The notes under the pieces were generated by a model. The model did not search any database. It saw only the letters and a program-made list of their open reading frames with translations, and was not told where the DNA came from. Positions 63,493 to 64,000 of a DNA stretch of 64,000 nt are shown in pieces. The stretch lies in contig NZ_JAWPMM010000001.1 of NCBI RefSeq assembly GCF_033344935.1, forward strand, positions 2,156,001 through 2,220,000, given 5' to 3'. Source of the stretch: Reichenbachiella sp. (GTDB lineage: Bacteria; Bacteroidota; Bacteroidia; Cytophagales; Cyclobacteriaceae). The position numbers were made by a program, and so were the translations under genes. Within the stretch, counting starts at the first letter, position 1; every line of letters begins with the position of its first letter.

Positions 63493-64000
63493 ATGTTAGA
63501 AGAGAGTAAATATTATTTCAATAAAGCCGCTAAAGTTTTAGAATTACAAACCTTGGGGCGCAAAATACTCGAGACTCCTTTTCGAGTGGTGAAAGTGGAA
63601 ATAGTGACGGATGCCGACGATGGTACTTTCAATCACCACATCGGCTTTCGTGTACAGCATGACAATTCTCGTGGGCCTATGAAAGGCGGACTGAGGTATC
63701 ACCCCAGTGTGGACGAATATGAAGCTGAAGCTCTCGCTTCACTAATGACATGGAAAACAGCAGTGGTAAATATTCCTTATGGCGGTGCCAAAGGTGGCGT
63801 GAATTGCGATCCGGAAAAATTGTCAGAAAAGGAATTGCACGACATCACACGGACCTTCGTAGGTCATATCAAAGAAGTGATCGGTCCTAAACTGGATATC
63901 CCTGCACCTGATGTCAATACCAATGCGAAGATCATGGGGTGGATCATGGACGAATATTCACAGCACTATGGGTTTTCTCCAGGAGTAGTCACAGGCAAGC
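63493..64000 (+). CDS. Glu/Leu/Phe/Val dehydrogenase, glutamate-dehydrogenase type (3' part missing)
   Basis: The first 169 residues of an oxidative-deaminating amino acid dehydrogenase; the reading frame runs off the window. The start is the ATG at 63493 (MLEESKYYF). The substrate domain is clear: HDNSRGPMKGGLRYHPSVD with the glutamate-binding Lys, EAEALASLMTWKTAVVNIPYGGAKGGVN with the catalytic-domain lysines, and PAPDVNTNAKIMGWIMDEYS with the catalytic Asp in APD. These match glutamate dehydrogenase more closely than leucine dehydrogenase. It links 2-oxoglutarate, ammonium and glutamate; the coenzyme cannot be told because the Rossmann domain lies beyond the end. Confidence 0.9.
   Translation, partial: MLEESKYYFNKAAKVLELQTLGRKILETPFRVVKVEIVTDADDGTFNHHIGFRVQHDNSRGPMKGGLRYHPSVDEYEAEALASLMTWKTAVVNIPYGGAKGGVNCDPEKLSEKELHDITRTFVGHIKEVIGPKLDIPAPDVNTNAKIMGWIMDEYSQHYGFSPGVVTGK

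Overview
The window is AT-rich, densely coded DNA from a member of the Bacteroidota, most likely a marine-type gliding Cytophagales. Evidence for this is gliding and type IX secretion genes (gldA-gldF-gldG plus a T9SS plug-type protein), LVIVD and CarboxypepD_reg-type envelope proteins, a PAS kinase and a 7TMR-DISM hybrid kinase, few obvious Shine-Dalgarno sequences, and promoters resembling the Bacteroidota TTTG / TAnnTTTG type. The genus is not determined. No rRNA, tRNA, CRISPR array or complete insertion sequence was seen.

Layout. 1-9.3 kb: 5' part of an acetolactate-synthase-like ThDP enzyme, a fatty acid hydroxylase/sterol desaturase, a T9SS plug protein, an ECF sigma / membrane-anchored beta-barrel / LVIVD lipoprotein operon, two tandem formylglycine-enzyme-like secreted paralogues and a SpoIIAA/SEC14-like protein. 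9.5-15.3 kb: purine nucleoside phosphorylase, an SDR, then gldA-gldF-gldG-DUF4340. 15.3-18.4 kb: a copper module with an HMA-AraC fusion regulator and a CopA ATPase. 18.5-25.2 kb: dnaN, a CarboxypepD_reg protein, a TlpA-like lipoprotein, a PAS histidine kinase and a DMT transporter. 25.3-30.6 kb: nrfH-nrfA-ccsBA, a respiratory nitrite ammonification unit with its own cytochrome c maturation factor.

30.6-35.4 kb is the most accessory stretch. It holds an unknown membrane protein, a toxin-antitoxin pair whose toxin is frameshifted, a PPK2 kinase, a 384-bp spacer full of nested inverted repeats, a putAbiC-type abortive-infection candidate and a secreted HExxH protein. 35.4-54.2 kb is mostly housekeeping: M16 peptidase, rsgA, a 2,4-dienoyl-CoA reductase-like enzyme, cinA, an E2 acyltransferase, a SiaC-like phosphoprotein, miaA, an NlpC/P60 peptidase, clpS-recR, an aminotransferase, a hybrid kinase and hemE. 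At 54.4-55.0 kb one small membrane-protein gene is bracketed by perfect 12-bp inverted repeats, like a gene cassette. 55.1-59.9 kb is a probable D-amino-acid/dipeptide catabolic operon (GntP permease, RidA, D-threonine-aldolase-fold enzyme, M19 dipeptidase) with a divergent FAH-family gene. 59.9-64 kb has a phosphoesterase plus ACR3 arsenite pump inserted between two copies of a DEAD-box helicase 3' end (one a 71-bp relic), then the helicase and the 5' part of a glutamate dehydrogenase.

The observations most worth following are the relic helicase tail flanking the arsenite genes, the cassette-like unit at 54.5-55.0 kb, the HMA-AraC regulator with a paired operator candidate before copA, the broken toxin beside an intact antitoxin, the repeat-rich spacer at 32.6-32.9 kb, and several perfect palindromes. 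All functional assignments come from reading motifs by eye; no database search was run.
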